Source: Burkholderiaceae bacterium
GTDB taxonomy: Bacteria > Pseudomonadota > Gammaproteobacteria > Burkholderiales > Burkholderiaceae_C
Direction: 5' to 3'
Assembly (NCBI GenBank): GCA_023268425.1
Contig: JALRFN010000323.1
Location: 1 to 7,845 of the forward strand
Length of the DNA stretch: 7,845 nt
Within the stretch, counting starts at the first letter, position 1. Each line of letters begins with the position of its first letter. A program made the translations under genes and the position numbers. The notes beneath the pieces were generated by a model. That model searched no databases and was not told the DNA's origin. It saw nothing but the letters and a program-made list of their open reading frames with translations. Shown one piece after another: positions 1 to 6,042 of this stretch.

Positions 1-5
1 AAGCA

Positions 6-938
6 TTATTTTGCATATTCGAGACCCAAGGCTTTGCGTACGGTTTCGCGCAACAGGCCAAACGTCTCCGACAGGTCTTGGTTGCTGGTGTTCACCCGAT
101 ACTGGGCCTTGGCGTAAAAGGGTTCGCGGGTGCGCAAAATGGCTTTGAGGTCATCCATGGCCTCGCTGTTGCCGGCCATGGGGCGCATGTCACCTTGCGC
201 TTGCACCCGCCCCATGTGGTCTTCCGGGTCGGCCTGCAACCACACCGTGCAGCAGTGGCTGAGCAGTTGGTTGAAAGTGGCCGGATCAGAGACCAATCCA
301 CCCGGCGTCGCGATCACCGCCTCTGGGTAGATTTGGATGGTTTCTTCCAGTGCACGGCGCTCGTACCGGCGGTAGGCATTCATGCCGTACAAGGCCTGCA
401 GCTCAGGCACCGTACAGCCAGCAAACTTCTCGATCTCGCCGGACAACTCCACAAAAGAAAAGCCCAAATCTTCAGCCAACATTTGGCCCAAAGTGGACTT
501 GCCCGCGCCGCGCAAGCCCACCAGCGCGATGCACGACGACACCGCCGAGCGGTCTTGCCCGGTACCCAGCGCTTCGCCAATCGCGACGCGCGCGCGGCGC
601 AGAGCCGCTTCGTCTTGTCCCTCTAACATTTCACGGATCAGCAGCCACTCAGGTGAAGACGTGCTCACGTCGCCGAGCAACTCCGCCATGGAGCACTGCA
701 AGGCCATGGCGACTTGGTGCAAGACCAAGACCGACACATTGCCCTCGCCGTATTCCAAATTGGCCAAGTGGCGCTCCGACACATCAGCCGCCAGCGAGAC
801 CGCCTTGCGCGTCATGCCGCGGCGGGCCCGCAAGGCCTTGACGCGCTCACCCAATAAGGCCAGAAAGCTTTCCCGCCCCTCAAGCTCCAAGCCCGGGGTT
901 TTCCCTAATTTATGCAATATATTGCTTGACATGGCCAT
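6..938 (-). CDS. boxR: BoxR-type transcriptional repressor (XRE HTH plus shikimate-kinase-like domain)
   Basis: Cytoplasmic DNA-binding regulator of about 310 residues, likely repressing the box benzoate genes and released by benzoyl-CoA, as known for the BoxR/BzdR family. Seen: an XRE-type helix-turn-helix at about residues 28-90 (LLGERVKALRARRGMTRKAV onward), a short linker, then a shikimate-kinase-like domain from about 135 with a Walker A motif GLRGAGKST at 141-149, YRRYERRAL near 189-197, MRPM near 251 and REPFYAKA near 271. The Asp-rich shikimate/Mg motif of true shikimate kinases is replaced by ELSGEIE (164-170), and the usual triple glycine reads TPGG, so it is probably a ligand sensor, not an enzyme. 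Two in-frame ATGs (936-938 and 930-932) are possible; neither has a strong ribosome site, and a purine run AGAAACAG precedes the first. It is divergent from boxD. The stop is a few bases from the window edge, so anything downstream is unseen. Confidence 0.93.
   Translation of the reverse strand: MAMSSNILHKLGKTPGLELEGRESFLALLGERVKALRARRGMTRKAVSLAADVSERHLANLEYGEGNVSVLVLHQVAMALQCSMAELLGDVSTSSPEWLLIREMLEGQDEAALRRARVAIGEALGTGQDRSAVSSCIALVGLRGAGKSTLGQMLAEDLGFSFVELSGEIEKFAGCTVPELQALYGMNAYRRYERRALEETIQIYPEAVIATPGGLVSDPATFNQLLSHCCTVWLQADPEDHMGRVQAQGDMRPMAGNSEAMDDLKAILRTREPFYAKAQYRVNTSNQDLSETFGLLRETVRKALGLEYAK
912..927. promoter_or_regulatory. Putative BoxR operator, distal site
   Basis: ATGCAATATATTGCTT is a 16-bp dyad with one mismatched pair; its core GCAATATATTGC (914-925) is a perfect 12-bp palindrome. 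It contains TGCA, the core motif known for BzdR/BoxR operators. It lies inside the first codons of boxR, directly upstream of the predicted boxD -35 box. Its first nine bases recur in inverted orientation at 975-983. Operator function is inference. Confidence 0.5.
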
Positions 939-954
939 CTGCTGTTTCTACATT
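926..954 (+). promoter_or_regulatory. Predicted sigma70-type promoter for boxD-bclA-hydrolase
   Basis: A perfect TTGACA (926-931) is followed after exactly 17 bp by TACATT (949-954, four of six consensus bases). This would start transcription near 960-963, leaving a leader of about 120 nt before boxD. The -35 box overlaps the boxR start codons on the other strand. TGCA-containing dyads sit just upstream of the -35 box and just downstream of the predicted start, a layout that fits repression. Confidence 0.55.
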
Positions 955-970
955 TCGAACACGCACAATA

Positions 971-983
971 ATGCATATTGCAT
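971..983. promoter_or_regulatory. Putative BoxR operator, proximal site
   Basis: ATGCA-TAT-TGCAT is an inverted repeat with 5-bp arms holding two TGCA cores (972-975, 979-982). It lies about 10-20 bp downstream of the predicted boxD transcription start and in the likely boxR promoter region. ATATTGCAT (975-983) is the exact reverse complement of ATGCAATAT at 912-920. It matches the TGCA repeats known for BzdR-family operators; binding is inferred. Confidence 0.5.
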
Positions 984-1012
984 CCCGACACAAGCCCCAA
1001 AACCAGTCCCGT

Positions 1013-1057
1013 GCGCTGAAACGCCTCCTCAAAGCTTGAACCTGAGGCGCTCAGCGC
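1013..1057 (+). promoter_or_regulatory. Stem-loop in the boxD 5' leader
   Basis: GCGCTGA (1013-1019) pairs fully with TCAGCGC (1051-1057). After a small asymmetric internal loop (AA opposite C), CGCCTC (1022-1027) pairs fully with GAGGCG (1044-1049). A 4-bp apical pairing TCAA/TTGA (1029-1032 with 1036-1039) is possible. It ends 10 nt before the boxD Shine-Dalgarno sequence. No T-run follows on the plus strand, so it is not a standard terminator. A role in mRNA stability or translation is a guess; shorter competing hairpins (CTGAG/CTCAG at 1042-1054, GGCGC/GCGCC at 1046-1058) would exclude it. Confidence 0.5.
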
Positions 1058-1067
1058 CAACCCCACC

Positions 1068-1074
1068 GAGAAGG
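1068..1074 (+). promoter_or_regulatory. Ribosome binding site fixing the boxD GTG start
   Basis: GAGAAGG lies 10 nt before the GTG at 1085. No in-frame ATG lies near this position, and the protein family begins at this point, so GTG is taken as the start. Confidence 0.6.
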
Positions 1075-1084
1075 CCAATCACCC

Positions 1085-2629
1085 GTGAGCTCCACTGTTC
1101 TTCCCAATTTCGTCAGCGGCCAATGGCAACGCGGCAGCGGCGACGGCACCCCTTTGTTTGACCCCGTGCGCGGCGATGAGCTGGTGCGCGTGGACGCCAC
1201 CGGCCTGGATTTGCCGGCGGCGTTCGCCTTCGCGCGCGATGTCGGCGGTGCTGCGCTGCGTGCCATGAGCTACGCGCAGCGTGCCGCCGCTTTGGGCGAG
1301 GTGGTCAAGGTCTTGCAGGCCAATCGCGAGGCCTACTACGAGATCTCCACCGCCAACAGCGGCACGGTGAAAAACGACACGGCGATGGACGTCGACGGCG
1401 GCATCTTCACGCTGGGCCTCTACGCCAAGCTGGGCGCAGGCTTGGGCGATCGGCACTTTTTGCTGGACGGCGACTTGGCACGCCTGGGCAAAGACCCGCT
1501 GTTCCAGTCGCAGCACATCTTGAGCCCACGCCGGGGCGTGGCGCTGTTCATCAACGCCTTCAACTTCCCGTCTTGGGGCCTGTGGGAAAAGGCGGCGCCT
1601 GCGCTGCTCTCAGGCATGCCCATCATCGTCAAGCCGGCCACGGCCACCGCTTGGCTGACCCAACGCATGGTCGAAGACGTGGTCAAAGCCGGTGTGCTGC
1701 CCGAGGGCGCACTGTCGGTGATCTGCGGCTCCAACGCGGGCTTGCTGGAACAGCTGCAGCCCTTTGATGTGGTGTCGTTCACGGGCTCGGCGGCGACCGC
1801 AGCCCTGGTGCGCAGCCACCCCACGGTGGTGCGCCACAGCGTGCGCACCAACATCGAAGCCGACTCGGTCAACAGCGCTTTGCTGTTGCCAGGTCACGAG
1901 GCCGACAGCGGCGCCTTTGACCTGCTGGTGAAAGAAGTCGCGCGTGAGATGACCATCAAGTCAGGGCAAAAGTGCACGGCCATTCGGCGCATCTTTGTGC
2001 CCCAAGCGGTTTACGACGCAGCGGCCCAAGCCATTGGCACGCGTTTGGCCAAAACCACCGTGGGCGACCCGCGCAATGAAACTGTGCGCATGGGCGCTGT
2101 GGTCTCGCGCGCGCAAAAGCAACACGTCATTCAGGGCGTGGCCGAGCTGCGCAGCGCCGCGCACGTGCTGTTTGACGGCACTGCATCGTCTTTGATTGAC
2201 GCCGATGCCGACTCGTGCTGCGTCACCCCCACCTTGCTGGGCGCGCACGACGCCTCGGCCCCAGTCTTGCACGACGTGGAGGTCTTTGGCCCCGTGGCCA
2301 CCTTGATGCCTTACACCGATTTGGCTCAAGCGCAGGCCTTGATTCGGCGCGGTCAAGGCTCGTTGGTCGCTTCGGTTTATGGCGAAGATCCGGCTGCGCT
2401 GGCCGCCGCCGCGCTTGAATTGGCACCCAGCCACGGCCGTGTGCATGTGCTCAGCCCCGATGTGGCCACGATGAACACGGGCCACGGCAACGTCATGCCC
2501 CAATCGCTGCACGGCGGCCCAGGCCGCGCCGGCGGCGGCGAAGAACTGGGCGGCTTGCGCGCCTTGAACTTCTATCATCAACGCAGCGCCGTTCAAGCGG
2601 CGACCCCAGTGCTCACGGCCATGGGCTGA
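1085..2629 (+). CDS. boxD: 3,4-dehydroadipyl-CoA semialdehyde dehydrogenase (BoxD)
   Basis: Oxidises 3,4-dehydroadipyl-CoA semialdehyde, the BoxC ring-cleavage product, to 3,4-dehydroadipyl-CoA; the family uses NADP+. It is cytoplasmic. The 514-residue protein is a full-length aldehyde dehydrogenase: oxyanion Asn160 in FNFPSWG, cofactor Lys183 in VKPA, FTGSA nucleotide-binding motif at 232-236, general base Glu258 in NIEADS, and nucleophile Cys297 in SGQKCTAIRR. The short spacing and C-terminal MNTGHGNVMPQSLHGGPGRAGGGEE segment are those of the BoxD/PaaZ-type branch acting on CoA-linked aldehydes, not a general aldehyde dehydrogenase. The start is GTG. A 47-bp gap separates it from bclA, so they are probably one transcript. 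A PaaZ-like oxidoreductase domain is the alternative, but PaaZ carries a fused hydratase that is absent here, and the boxR/bclA context supports BoxD. Confidence 0.93.
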   Translation: MSSTVLPNFVSGQWQRGSGDGTPLFDPVRGDELVRVDATGLDLPAAFAFARDVGGAALRAMSYAQRAAALGEVVKVLQANREAYYEISTANSGTVKNDTAMDVDGGIFTLGLYAKLGAGLGDRHFLLDGDLARLGKDPLFQSQHILSPRRGVALFINAFNFPSWGLWEKAAPALLSGMPIIVKPATATAWLTQRMVEDVVKAGVLPEGALSVICGSNAGLLEQLQPFDVVSFTGSAATAALVRSHPTVVRHSVRTNIEADSVNSALLLPGHEADSGAFDLLVKEVAREMTIKSGQKCTAIRRIFVPQAVYDAAAQAIGTRLAKTTVGDPRNETVRMGAVVSRAQKQHVIQGVAELRSAAHVLFDGTASSLIDADADSCCVTPTLLGAHDASAPVLHDVEVFGPVATLMPYTDLAQAQALIRRGQGSLVASVYGEDPAALAAAALELAPSHGRVHVLSPDVATMNTGHGNVMPQSLHGGPGRAGGGEELGGLRALNFYHQRSAVQAATPVLTAMG

Positions 2630-2676
2630 GGCACGACGAACCCACAAGCACATCCACACGCATACCGGAGACAACC

Positions 2677-4239
2677 ATGAGCAGCATCCAAGACTTGGGC
2701 GAACAGTTCAACTTTGCCCAGCACCTGATCGACGCCAATCGTGAGCGCGGCGACAAAGCCGCCTACATCGACGAGGTCGAAACCCTCTGCTACGGCGAAC
2801 TGAGCCAGCGCATCCAACGCACCGCCGCCGGCCTGCTGGCCGCAGGCCTGCGCCGCGAGGAGCGCGTCTTGCTGTGCATGAACGACAGCACCGATTGGCC
2901 GGTGGCGTTTTTGGGCTGCTTGTACGCGGGCCTGGTGCCCGTGGCCATCAACACCTTGCTGCCTGCAGCCGACATCGCCTACATGATCAGCAACAGCCGC
3001 GCGCAAGCGGTGATGACCTCAGGCGGCCTCGCCGGGGTGTTGCACGACGCGATGCAACTGGCCCAGGGCCACAGCGAGGTGCGCCACACCTGGATCAGCC
3101 GGCCCGAAGCCGACTTGGCCCCTGGAACCAGTGACTTCGCCGCTTTGCTCAACCACACCGAGGCCTTGGCGACCTGTGCCGACACCCACCCCGACGCCCC
3201 GGGCTTTTGGCTGTATTCCTCGGGCTCGACCGGCAAACCCAAAGGCACGGTCCACAGCCACGGCAACCTGATGCACACCGCTGAGCTCTACGGCCAGAAC
3301 ATCTTGAAACTGCACGAAAGCGATGTGTGTTTCTCAGCGGCCAAATTTTTCTTCGCCTATGGCCTGGGCAACAGCTTGAGCTTCCCCCTGAGCGTGGGCG
3401 CCACCGTCGTGCTCAACGGCGGTCGCCCCACGCCCGAGGCGGTGTTCAAGCGCTGGGTCGAGCACCAAGTCACGGTGTTTTTTGGCGCCCCGACGGGTTA
3501 CGCGGGCATGTTGGCCGACCCCAAGTTGCCGGCCAAAACTGACGTGGCTCTGCGCATGTGTTCGTCCGCAGGTGAAGCCTTGCCGCGCGAGTTGGGCGAG
3601 CGCTTCAAAGCCCACTTTGGCTGCGACATCGTTGATGGCATCGGTTCCACCGAGATGCTGCACATCTTCCTGAGCAACCTGCCGGGTGACGTGCGTTACG
3701 GCACCACCGGCTTCCCCGTGCCTGGTTATGAAATCGAGCTGCGCGACGACCAGGGTCAAGCCGTGGCCGATGGCGAAATCGGCGACCTGTACATCCAGGG
3801 CCCTTCCAGCGCCTTGATGTACTGGAACAACCGCGCCAAATCGCGTGACACCTTCCGGGGCGCCTGGACCAAAAGCGGCGACAAATACCAACGCAACGCC
3901 GATGGCACCTACACCTACGCCGGCCGCAGCGACGACATGCTCAAAGTCTCTGGCCAATACGTTTCGCCATTCGAGGTCGAGGCCACCTTGATTGAACACG
4001 CGTCGGTCTTGGAAGCCGCCGTGATTGGCGTCAACGACGAGCAAGGCCTGACCCGCGTCAAGGCCTTTGTGGTGTGCAAAGACGGCCAAACGGTTTCGGT
4101 GGAGGAACTGCAAGCCTTTGTCAAAAGCCGCTTGACGCCCTTCAAGTACCCACGCGCCATTGAATTCGTTGCCGAGTTGCCCAAAACCGCCACCGGCAAG
4201 ATTCAGCGCTTCCGACTGCGCGAGGCCGAAAACAAGTGA
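2677..4239 (+). CDS. bclA: Benzoate-CoA ligase
   Basis: Activates benzoate with ATP and CoA to benzoyl-CoA, AMP and pyrophosphate, the entry step of the box pathway. The 520-residue protein is a full-length member of the acyl-adenylate-forming family: phosphate-binding loop YSSGSTGKPKG from Tyr180, the benzoate-ligase-like stretch KFFFAYGLGNSLSFPL, DGIGSTEM at 320-327 with Glu326 for Mg-ATP, hinge GRSDDMLKVSG with Asp419-Asp420, and catalytic Lys508 in PKTATGKIQRF near the C-terminus. Lys508 sits in the context where the related BadA ligase is switched off by lysine acetylation, so similar control is possible but not shown. A GGAG (2667-2670) lies 6 nt before the ATG. Other aryl substrates such as 2-aminobenzoate or fluorobenzoate cannot be excluded, but boxD and boxR beside it favour benzoate. 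Confidence 0.94.
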   Translation: MSSIQDLGEQFNFAQHLIDANRERGDKAAYIDEVETLCYGELSQRIQRTAAGLLAAGLRREERVLLCMNDSTDWPVAFLGCLYAGLVPVAINTLLPAADIAYMISNSRAQAVMTSGGLAGVLHDAMQLAQGHSEVRHTWISRPEADLAPGTSDFAALLNHTEALATCADTHPDAPGFWLYSSGSTGKPKGTVHSHGNLMHTAELYGQNILKLHESDVCFSAAKFFFAYGLGNSLSFPLSVGATVVLNGGRPTPEAVFKRWVEHQVTVFFGAPTGYAGMLADPKLPAKTDVALRMCSSAGEALPRELGERFKAHFGCDIVDGIGSTEMLHIFLSNLPGDVRYGTTGFPVPGYEIELRDDQGQAVADGEIGDLYIQGPSSALMYWNNRAKSRDTFRGAWTKSGDKYQRNADGTYTYAGRSDDMLKVSGQYVSPFEVEATLIEHASVLEAAVIGVNDEQGLTRVKAFVVCKDGQTVSVEELQAFVKSRLTPFKYPRAIEFVAELPKTATGKIQRFRLREAENK

Positions 4240-5036
4240 GCGTCGACGCCGCGGGTCCCCGCCTGCAGCGCGTCAGCGCGCTGGGGCGCGATTGGGACAT
4301 CGAACTGAGTTGGTCGGGCGCGCCTGAGACCGAGCGCACGTTGGTCTTGTTGCACGAGGGCCTGGGCTCGGTGGCGATGTGGAAAGACTTTCCCCAAGCC
4401 CTGGCCGACGCGACCGCGAGCCGCGTGTTGACCTACTCGCGCCCCGGCTACGGTCAATCCACGCCACGCGGGTCTGAGGAACACTGGTCACCACGCTTCA
4501 TGCACGAGCAGGCGCTGGCGCTGTTGCCCGCGCTGCTCGATGCCTTGGGTCTGCGGCAACCCGTGCACTTGGTCGGCCACAGCGATGGTGGCTCGATCGC
4601 CCTGTTGGCGGCGGCGCACCACCCCGAGCGTGTGGCCTCGTGTGTGGTGATGGCGCCGCACACACACGTCGAAGACATCTCGGTGGCCAGCATCGCGCAG
4701 GCGCGCCTGGCCTACCAAGCCGACAACAGCAAACTGCGCCAAAGCCTGGCCCGCTACCACGCCAATGTGGACTCGGCTTTTTATGGCTGGAACGACGTTT
4801 GGCTCAGCCCCGCGTTTCGAGACTGGAACATCGAAGCCGAGACCGCTGGCATCAGTTGTCCCTTGATGGCCATCCAAGGGCTCAACGACGAATACGGCAC
4901 GCTGGAACAAATTCGCGGCATTCAGCGCCGCAGCCCTCACGCACAACGGGTCGAATTGCCCAACTGCGGCCACAGTCCGCACCGCGACCAACCGCAGGCG
5001 TTGTTGGCCGCTGTGGCCGCGTTTGCTGCGGCCTGA
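4236..5036 (+). CDS. Alpha/beta-fold hydrolase of the box operon, substrate unknown
   Basis: A 266-residue cytoplasmic alpha/beta hydrolase without signal peptide. Seen: LLHEGLGS near residues 36-43 (oxyanion region), nucleophile elbow GHSDGGS with Ser116, probable acid Asp218 in QGLNDEYGT, and His246 in NCGHSPHRDQP, giving a complete Ser-Asp-His triad. The GTG start overlaps the bclA stop (GTGA, 4236-4239), so translation is probably coupled and the protein made together with the ligase; GAGG at 4222-4225 is the likely ribosome site. Inferred roles are a thioesterase or lactonase/esterase that clears stalled CoA intermediates or pathway side products, or releases benzoate from esters for BclA. 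The sequence alone does not decide. General resemblance to enol-lactonase and proline iminopeptidase-type hydrolases is only fold-level. Confidence 0.85.
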   Translation: MSVDAAGPRLQRVSALGRDWDIELSWSGAPETERTLVLLHEGLGSVAMWKDFPQALADATASRVLTYSRPGYGQSTPRGSEEHWSPRFMHEQALALLPALLDALGLRQPVHLVGHSDGGSIALLAAAHHPERVASCVVMAPHTHVEDISVASIAQARLAYQADNSKLRQSLARYHANVDSAFYGWNDVWLSPAFRDWNIEAETAGISCPLMAIQGLNDEYGTLEQIRGIQRRSPHAQRVELPNCGHSPHRDQPQALLAAVAAFAAA

Positions 5037-5043
5037 AGCGGGA

Positions 5044-5670
5044 TCAAGATTCGATCACCAGTCCGTCGCGCACCAAAAAGCTGATGGTGTGCACGTCCAA
5101 CACGCGGCGTTCAGCGTCCAACATCCGCATTTGCACCACGTAGTTGCCGTCATCTCGGCCATCACCGGCGGGCTCTTGGTAGTCGGCATGCCAGGCACCA
5201 AACGGCAAGCCCTCGCGACTGACGCGGTACTCCACCGCATCGACTTCGGCCTGCAAAGCGGCCGACCATTCGGCCTCGCCCTGGAGGCAGTGCGAGCGGG
5301 CCCCAAAAGTGTGCTCGCCCCGCGCCGCAGTCACCAACATGGTTTGGTGATCCAAGACCCGTCCCGTGGCGCTGGCCTTGTAGACATCGATGGCGTGCAC
5401 CTCGCCTGCCGTGCGCCAGGCGTCCGCGCATACGCGTACAAAAGTATGCGTGCTGTCTTTGACCAAAGCGAAAGCGCGAAAGTACTCCCCGTCGACGTAA
5501 ACGTGCAGCGTCTCGTCGACGCCTGCAGGCGCGTGGCTCAAGGTCACATCGGTGTCGCGAAAGCCCAGCGCATCGCTCGGCTCATGCGCTTGGTGTGGGC
5601 TTTGATCCAGCATTTCGCCCCACTGAACGGCTGGCAAAACCGCGCTTGAAACCTTGCTGAGAACGGACAT
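5044..5670 (-). CDS. Uncharacterised 208-residue protein
   Basis: I do not recognise this family. The protein is soluble-looking and acidic, has no evident signal peptide or membrane segment, and reads as mostly alternating beta-strand stretches (HVYVDGEYFRAFALV, NYVVQMRML, VHTISFLVRDGLVIES). Two cysteines (VRVCADAW, SHCLQGEAEW) are not in a metal-binding arrangement. The start is set at the ATG 5668-5670, because AGGAGT (5676-5681, minus strand) lies 6 nt upstream; an in-frame extension to 5709 would run over this ribosome site and a hairpin. Codon usage is like its neighbours and the frame is intact, so a real gene is likely. It converges on the hydrolase with 7 bp between stop codons and no terminator between. 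No link to benzoate or CoA metabolism can be shown. Confidence 0.75.
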   Translation of the reverse strand: MSVLSKVSSAVLPAVQWGEMLDQSPHQAHEPSDALGFRDTDVTLSHAPAGVDETLHVYVDGEYFRAFALVKDSTHTFVRVCADAWRTAGEVHAIDVYKASATGRVLDHQTMLVTAARGEHTFGARSHCLQGEAEWSAALQAEVDAVEYRVSREGLPFGAWHADYQEPAGDGRDDGNYVVQMRMLDAERRVLDVHTISFLVRDGLVIES

Positions 5671-5675
5671 GGTGC

Positions 5676-5681
5676 ACTCCT
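5676..5681 (-). promoter_or_regulatory. Ribosome binding site of the 208-residue protein gene
   Basis: AGGAGT on the minus strand, 5-6 nt before the ATG at 5670. It is the strongest Shine-Dalgarno match in this part of the window and decides the start in favour of MSVLSKV over the 13-residue longer frame. Confidence 0.75.
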
Positions 5682-5693
5682 GGTGTTGCAATT

Positions 5694-5715
5694 TGCGGTG
5701 GCTTTGCACACCGCA
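5694..5715 (-). promoter_or_regulatory. Leader hairpin before the 208-residue protein gene
   Basis: TGCGGTG (5694-5700) and CACCGCA (5709-5715) form a perfect 7-bp stem with an 8-nt loop. In the minus-strand transcript it ends 12 nt before the Shine-Dalgarno sequence. There is no T-run on either side, so a terminator is unlikely. Function is unknown. Confidence 0.35.
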
Positions 5716-6042
5716 TGGGGGCGAAGCTTAGCCAGCTCGCTTGTAAGAGGCAAACGCATCGGAAAACCCGGTCAAAGAAGACTAAGTCATTGATTCAAAT
5801 GGATTTTCCAAAATCAAAAGGCACTCGGTGTTTACAAAAGATCACCCAAACCCAGCCTCAGCAGCCCCCGCGAGCCGGGCCGCCATACGATTACTTGAAA
5901 TGTTTTACTTTTTGTTACGCAGTTGGACCGCTTTGACGGCCAATGGGCACCCGGTTCACCGCCGCAGACCCGCCCCTTGTGGCGCCAGACGGCCCCAAAT
6001 TGCGTTGAGGGGCGGAGGTTGCCGCGACAGGCCGCGACGGGT
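5716..6042. other. Gene-free stretch between coaBC and the 208-residue protein gene
   Basis: No supported gene on either strand. Plus-strand frames entering here are open only because they run antisense to coaBC. The part at 5761-5840 is clearly more AT-rich than its surroundings and holds a dyad GATTTT-CC-AAAATC (5802-5815) and TTGATT/AATCAA outside it (5790-5795, 5812-5817). Nearer coaBC there are 7-bp arms CCGCCCC (5970-5976) and GGGGCGG (6009-6015) and a short repeat GCCGCGAC (6021-6028, 6031-6038). No intrinsic terminator with a T-run is visible for coaBC. A dut gene, often next to coaBC in related bacteria, is not here. The stretch presumably holds the promoter of the 208-residue protein gene. 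Confidence 0.6.
5891..5918 (-). promoter_or_regulatory. Tandem GTAA/TTAC motifs, possible response-regulator site
   Basis: On the minus strand GTAACAAAAAGTAAAAC shows two GTAA half-sites exactly 10 bp apart (5915-5918 and 5905-5908), with a third TTAC at 5891-5894. Half-sites repeated at one helical turn are typical of OmpR/PhoB-type winged-helix regulators. The only minus-strand gene downstream is the 208-residue protein gene, about 220 bp away. Regulator and function are inferred. Confidence 0.3.

Noticed and set aside
382..1161. 259-residue open frame on the plus strand across boxR and into boxD
   Set aside because: Antisense to boxR, runs out of frame into boxD, and has Ser/Arg/Pro-rich non-protein-like composition.
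1961..2674. 237-residue minus-strand frame inside boxD
   Set aside because: Antisense shadow of a well-supported aldehyde dehydrogenase gene; no recognisable motif.
3334..4113. 259-residue minus-strand frame inside bclA
   Set aside because: Antisense shadow of the ligase gene; His/Val/Gly-rich translation with no domain features.
5671..5709. 13-residue N-terminal extension of the 208-residue protein
   Set aside because: It would translate through the AGGAGT ribosome site and part of the leader hairpin; the ATG at 5670 has ideal spacing.
5970..6015. CCGCCCC/GGGGCGG arms as a coaBC terminator
   Set aside because: The arms are 32 nt apart with little pairing between them, and no T-run follows on the minus strand.
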